64,000 nucleotides of DNA from Vreelandella nigrificans (GTDB taxonomy: Bacteria; Pseudomonadota; Gammaproteobacteria; Pseudomonadales; Halomonadaceae): positions 496,001-560,000 of the forward strand of contig NZ_NWUX01000001.1 of assembly GCF_002374315.1 (NCBI RefSeq), read 5' to 3'. The notes under the pieces are model-generated. The model did not search any database. It saw nothing but the letters and a program-made list of their open reading frames with translations, and was not told the DNA's origin. Each line of letters starts with the position of its first letter. Position 1 is the first letter of the stretch. The translations under genes and the position numbers were made by a program. This document shows, in pieces, positions 61,029 through 64,000 of the stretch.

Positions 61029-62030
61029 CTATGCAAACTCTTCTGTATCAATATCCGCTTGTTGAGCCTCACTGTAACGTGACCCAGCCACTTGTTTCGC
61101 CCCCATCATGTCGTTCAGCTTAGCTAGGGTGGCATCATCAATTTCAATATTTTCAGCCTGTATGTTTTCACGCATATGCTCAGCAGAGCATGTGCCAGGA
61201 ATAGGCACAACATTTGTAGACTGCGCTTTTACCCAAGCCAGCGCCAGTTGAGAAGGAAGCACTCGCAAGGTTTTCGCCAGGTCATTAAAGAGATCTAGCA
61301 AGCGTAAGTTATGGGATAAATTATATTTGCTGAAACGTGGCATTGTTGCCCGCATATCCCCTGCCGCCAATACGCTGTTTTCTTGCACCACCCCAGCAAG
61401 AAAGCCTCTTCCTAAGGGGCTGAAAGCGACCAGCGCTATATTTAACTCAACACAGGCCTCCAGCAACGCTATTTCCGGATTACGCGTCCATAGCGAATAC
61501 TCGGACTGTACCGCTGACACTGGATACTCAGCATTGCCCTTGCGCAATGTCTCTGCAGAAACTTCCGATAAGCCAACTGCACGCAGTTTCCCTTCGTCCA
61601 CCAGCCGTCCTAAGGCACCAACGCTCTCTTCAATTGGCACTTGGCGGTCCAGACGATGCAAGTAATAGATGTCGAGGTGATCAGTTTGTAAGCGCGTCAG
61701 GCTGGCCTCACATTGGCGACGTAATGTTTCAGGGCGCCCATCAATAACGCGCTTACCGCTTTCAGTGTCCATGGCCATGCCGCACTTACTCGCCAACAAG
61801 AGATGCTGCCGCTTGCCTGTCAGCGCCTTGCCCAGTAAGCGCTCGTTAGCAGTGGCTCCGTAAAGAGTGGCGGTATCAAAATGGCGATAGCCCACATCAA
61901 ATGCTTCATCAAGTGTTCGCACCGCCGCGGCTTCTGGCACATGCTGCCCATAACCATGGGATAGATTCATGCAACCAAAGCCAATACGAGGGGACGCAAC
62001 CTCGGTTAATCGATCAAAAAACGCGGACAT
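61029..62030 (-). CDS. aldo/keto reductase
   Basis: NADPH-dependent reductase of 333 residues, TIM-barrel fold. Motifs: 'RIGFGCMNLSHGYGQHVPEA', catalytic Asp/Tyr in 'YRHFDTATLYGATANERLLG', Lys in 'HLLLASKCGMAMD', His in 'LDIYYLHRLDRQVPIEES', and 'VAFSPLGRGFLAGVVQ' with 'VPIPGTCSAEHMREN' for NADP binding. It resembles YakC/AKR13-type enzymes. GAGG precedes the ATG. The substrate is unknown. Confidence 0.93.
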   Translation of the reverse strand: MSAFFDRLTEVASPRIGFGCMNLSHGYGQHVPEAAAVRTLDEAFDVGYRHFDTATLYGATANERLLGKALTGKRQHLLLASKCGMAMDTESGKRVIDGRPETLRRQCEASLTRLQTDHLDIYYLHRLDRQVPIEESVGALGRLVDEGKLRAVGLSEVSAETLRKGNAEYPVSAVQSEYSLWTRNPEIALLEACVELNIALVAFSPLGRGFLAGVVQENSVLAAGDMRATMPRFSKYNLSHNLRLLDLFNDLAKTLRVLPSQLALAWVKAQSTNVVPIPGTCSAEHMRENIQAENIEIDDATLAKLNDMMGAKQVAGSRYSEAQQADIDTEEFA

Positions 62031-62381
62031 GGATAACCTCTGAGTAGTTGACTGTAGCTGTAGCGCTCAAGACCACCGCCACCATATATGCTCCATATAG
62101 GTGGCTGCAGCAGCCTCTCTCCAGGGCGGCGCAGGTGAGCAATAATGCCGAGATCAATCTACCATGGGAATGTTATCAACGAACGTCCAGTAAACGGTCT
62201 CTCATCATGGCTGTTCCACTGAGACGTCTTACAAAAAGGATATGGCTATTGCTAATACGCTTATAGTCGTTGCAATTACCACATAGAGGCATGGTTTGAA
62301 AGTGGCAGGAAGAAGCGTGAAGCACGCCACAATAATAATTGCTTCGACGTTTTGTGGGCACTATATCTTAGCGTATACGAA

Positions 62382-62409
62382 AAAAGCCCCTGACGAATCA
62401 GGGGCTTTT
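62382..62409. terminator. bidirectional terminator at the edge of the element
   Basis: AAAAGCCCCTGA, loop CGAA, TCAGGGGCTTTT: a perfect 12-bp stem with T-run on either strand. Confidence 0.85.
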
Positions 62410-62418
62410 CGAGATAAG

Positions 62419-62432
62419 TGGCGGAGGGACAG
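62419..62432. other. candidate attachment site: fragment resembling a serine-tRNA 3' end
   Basis: TGGCGGAGGGACAG looks like the reverse complement of a tRNA acceptor stem with its encoded CCA (TGG). In full tRNA genes such a stretch would be followed by GGGATTCGAACC-type T-arm sequence. Here the match stops. It is a likely att remnant left where an element entered a tRNA gene whose intact copy would lie outside the window. Confidence 0.4.
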
Positions 62433-62560
62433 TCCGCTAATGGCTATTTAAATACAATAACTTATATTGTTAATTTATTTTTACCCAACATCCCACCCAA
62501 CATAAATACAGGTGCTTGTGTGCGCTTCGATGCGACACTATGCAAGGCTTTTTGGTGGTG

Positions 62561-62872
62561 TCAGCTTGCTGGCGCTTGATGGGTAAGATCGTGGAAGTTA
62601 ACGCCTGTGGCTTTAATCACCGCAGTCATAGTTCGAAGTGTTGGGTTGCCCTTCGGGGATAAGGCGCGGTAAAGGCTTTCGCGTGATACTTTGGCACGTT
62701 CTGCTACCAGCGCCATTCCGCCTTGAGCTTCAACGACATGACGCAGCGCCATTAGGAAAGCTGACTCCCCCCCCTCTTCGTCCAGCTCATCAAACGCTGT
62801 TCGCAGGTAGTCCAGAGCCATACCGGGGTCAGTGCGCAGCATTTCAATAACGGCTTCATCATGACTTTTCAT
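62561..62872 (-). CDS. antitoxin of a type II toxin-antitoxin pair (HTH, addiction-module antidote family)
   Basis: DNA-binding antitoxin of 103 residues. It has an N-terminal linker ('MKSHDEAVIEMLRTDPGMAL') and a Cro-like HTH: 'QGGMALVAERAKVSRESLYR', 'ALSPKGNPTLRTMTAVIKAT'. It belongs to the 'putative addiction module antidote' family that pairs with a RelE-like toxin. The ATG at 62872 lies within the toxin gene's 3' end (14-base overlap), after the GGAGAA site. The toxin-first order is typical of HigBA-like systems. Confidence 0.9.
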   Translation of the reverse strand: MKSHDEAVIEMLRTDPGMALDYLRTAFDELDEEGGESAFLMALRHVVEAQGGMALVAERAKVSRESLYRALSPKGNPTLRTMTAVIKATGVNFHDLTHQAPAS

Positions 62873-63200
62873 GACGTGTTCTCCTTTTGTGGTCGGCCAA
62901 AAACGCTTTTGCCTGTTCAATGTCAGACTGCTGGCGCTGTTTGGTGCCACCTATTAACAACATTACCAAACGCGCCCCTACCTTGGCGTAGTAAACGCGG
63001 TAGCCAGGGCCATAGGTAATGCGTAGCTCCCATACCCCATCACCTACCGTCTTGGTGTCGCCTGCATTACCCGCTGCCAGCCTGTTAAGGCGTGTTAGTA
63101 CCCGCATAGCGGCTTGACGGTCTTTAGCCTTCGTAGCATCCAGCCAGGCTTGAAAAGGGTCATAGCCATCAGCGGTAAGGTAGTGGGTAAGTTCGGTCAT
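62859..63200 (-). CDS. RelE/ParE-superfamily toxin (killer-protein type)
   Basis: Toxin of 113 residues: 'GYDPFQAWLDATKAKDRQAA', 'RVLTRLNRLAAGNAGDTKTV' and the core strands 'GVWELRITYGPGYRVYYAKV' and 'LVMLLIGGTKQRQQSDIEQA'. The 'GGTKxxQxxDIxxA' ending is characteristic of the addiction-module killer family. Members cleave mRNA on ribosomes or act by related means. It precedes its antitoxin on the minus strand. Confidence 0.92.
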   Translation of the reverse strand: MTELTHYLTADGYDPFQAWLDATKAKDRQAAMRVLTRLNRLAAGNAGDTKTVGDGVWELRITYGPGYRVYYAKVGARLVMLLIGGTKQRQQSDIEQAKAFLADHKRRTRHEKS

Positions 63201-63349
63201 ATTGCTATTGTAGCTTAAAAGCTACAGATTAAAAGAGATAGCGTGACTTTAAGCGATTGAAAAACTCAAACGACAATGACTCTTTTTACCAACAAATCCT
63301 TAGTAGCTGATTTTTCAATTTCGCGGGTATGAGAATTTCATTGGAGGAA

Positions 63350-63480
63350 CGGTGTCCGCTCAAGTGAACGCTGGAGGGATTGGAATAGCCCCTACCCCCT
63401 CACGTTACCAGAGCAATATTGGGAAAAAAGTTTCGTTATTTCTCGCGCATAAAAAAAAGCCTGGGGGTGCGGTGTCCGCT
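63350..63480 (+). repeat. two CGGTGTCCGCT copies exactly 120 bases apart within weak longer repeats
   Basis: CGGTGTCCGCT occurs at 63350-63360 and 63470-63480. Each copy is preceded by a TCGCG-containing stretch and a G-rich segment, and followed about 30 bases later by a CCCCCTC run. The two units look like a diverged tandem duplication. A phage cos or terminase-recognition region is one possibility. Confidence 0.6.
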
Positions 63481-63624
63481 TATAGGTGCCCTAGAGATTC
63501 TACCCCCCCTCCCCCTATAGGCCCATGACGCGGGCGTTTCAGCCTATGGCAGTCATCGGTAAAGTAATTATCTGAGCAGGCTTAGAGCACCTAACAGGCA
63601 GGGATATAGCAACATAAACACGCA

Positions 63625-63649
63625 AAAGGCCCGCACTTCGCGGGCCTTT
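63625..63649 (-). terminator. terminator downstream of the AlpA-like gene
   Basis: AAAGGCCCGC, loop ACTTC, GCGGGCCTTT; on the minus strand it is followed by TTG, placing it 65 bases past the regulator's stop. Confidence 0.75.
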
Positions 63650-63714
63650 CAGGGTATCGATTAGAGGTTTTATGCGTCATCTACCGCTTGTGGTATCAAT
63701 ATGGTTGATAGTAG

Positions 63715-63912
63715 TCACAGGGAAGCCTTCTCAGATTCGGCATAGGTCTTACGGATCCATGCCTCTACCACTTCAGAAGACCAACGGACACCACCCATAG
63801 GCATCTTTCTACCACGTGGGAAGTCACCATCACGAATCATCGCGTAAACTTTGCTTTCGCTGTAAGCAATCCGGGCGGCAACCTCCCGCATTCTTAGAAG
63901 ATGAAGTGTCAT
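63715..63912 (-). CDS. AlpA-family excisionase/activator
   Basis: Small HTH protein of 65 residues: 'LRMREVAARIAYSESKVYAM' then 'IRDGDFPRGRKMPMGGVRWS' and 'SEVVEAWIRKTYAESEKASL'. This is the MerR-like winged helix of AlpA/excisionases found in satellite prophages and integrative elements, where it activates integrase expression or directs excision. The ATG overlaps the stop of the upstream partial gene (ATGA), so the two are co-transcribed. Confidence 0.9.
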   Translation of the reverse strand: MTLHLLRMREVAARIAYSESKVYAMIRDGDFPRGRKMPMGGVRWSSEVVEAWIRKTYAESEKASL

Positions 63913-64000
63913 AGCGCGGTCTCCTTGCTCTCTAAGCGGGCGAGGCGTATAGCCGCCTCTATCACCGCTGAGGTAATCGGTTCGGCACGATAGAGTCTTA
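63909..64000 (-). CDS. C-terminal end of an unidentified element gene, cut by right window edge
   Basis: A frame open from the right edge encodes 'LYRAEPITSAVIEAAIRLAR' and 'LESKETAL' and stops at TGA overlapping the AlpA start. The 4-base overlap and the AAGGAG-like sequence for alpA inside its end support a real upstream cistron. Too little is visible to assign a family. Confidence 0.5.
   Translation of the reverse strand, partial: RLYRAEPITSAVIEAAIRLARLESKETAL

Larger units (their letters stand above)
62031..62560. other. 530-base non-coding junction between core genome and integrated element
   Basis: It contains the terminator at 62382-62409 and the tRNA-end-like fragment at 62419-62432. 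It also contains AT-rich DNA with a repeated CCCAACA motif near 62486-62500, which is common beside phage-type integration ends. No coding gene supported. Confidence 0.5.
63201..63714. other. 514-base non-coding stretch within the mobile element
   Basis: No gene is recognised. It holds the paired CGGTGTCCGCT repeats (63350 and 63470), two C-rich runs, and a terminator at 63625. The overall look is that of a regulatory or packaging-type region of a phage-related element. Confidence 0.5.

Overview
The window reads as a chromosomal segment of a Gammaproteobacterium, most likely a Halomonas-type organism (Halomonadaceae). This is inferred from the protein character of metH, nfuA, pdxH, the tusDCBE-yccA block, the Pat/HDAC pair and the Zn-protease/7TM/ATP-grasp module. 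No rRNA or complete tRNA is visible to confirm it, and no CRISPR array was seen.

Positions 1-33,600 are accessory and regulatory in character. A partial alpha/beta hydrolase is followed by a beta-propeller sensor kinase, its LuxR-type response regulator and an AraC regulator. Next comes a decayed patch with remnants of a zinc-type alcohol dehydrogenase and a luciferase-like monooxygenase, beside an intact ABM-domain protein and a quinone oxidoreductase. An isochorismatase-like hydrolase, YtcJ-type amidohydrolase, MFS_3 exporter, small acetyltransferase, pirin, two LysR regulators, a GST and a PNPOx/ferredoxin-reductase/ferredoxin fusion follow. A minus-strand block holds a cyclophilin-fold protein, an MBL-fold hydrolase, an SDR and a cupin. 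After it comes a plus-strand run encoding a secreted cupin, a secreted double-CMD protein, a [2Fe-2S] subunit, a Tat-exported molybdenum hydroxylase, an XdhC-type chaperone and a MobA-like nucleotidyltransferase. Together these make a molybdenum-cytosine-dinucleotide hydroxylase with its maturation genes and putative periplasmic accessory proteins. An AT-richer hydrolase, a LysR and two tandem paralogous MFS transporters close the region. Small gene remnants (LysE-like, LysR C-terminus, IS3 OrfA) show repeated turnover.

Positions 33,700-62,400 look like core genome. They hold a retropepsin-like Zn_protease lipoprotein, an inactive transglutaminase/7TM protein and an ATP-grasp ligase. These are followed by a Zur-like regulator, hisI-yidD, sufE, a divergent tyrosine recombinase/KfrA-like pair around a 14-bp perfect inverted repeat, and nfuA. 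Further on are metH, a MATE pump, an assimilatory sulfite reductase with its DUF934 partner, smrA, a gamma-glutamylcyclotransferase-like protein, wrbA, a DUF2069 protein, a cytochrome b561-like protein and pdxH. A Pat-type lysine acetyltransferase is transcribed divergently from a histone-deacetylase-like deacetylase. An XRE-cupin regulator, tusDCBE with yccA, a 56-residue membrane-anchored small ORF and an aldo/keto reductase complete it.

From about 62,420 to the right edge the window enters an integrated mobile element. It has a fragment resembling a tRNA 3' end, a toxin-antitoxin pair, a non-coding stretch with a 120-bp-spaced repeat, an AlpA/excisionase-like regulator and a gene running off the edge.
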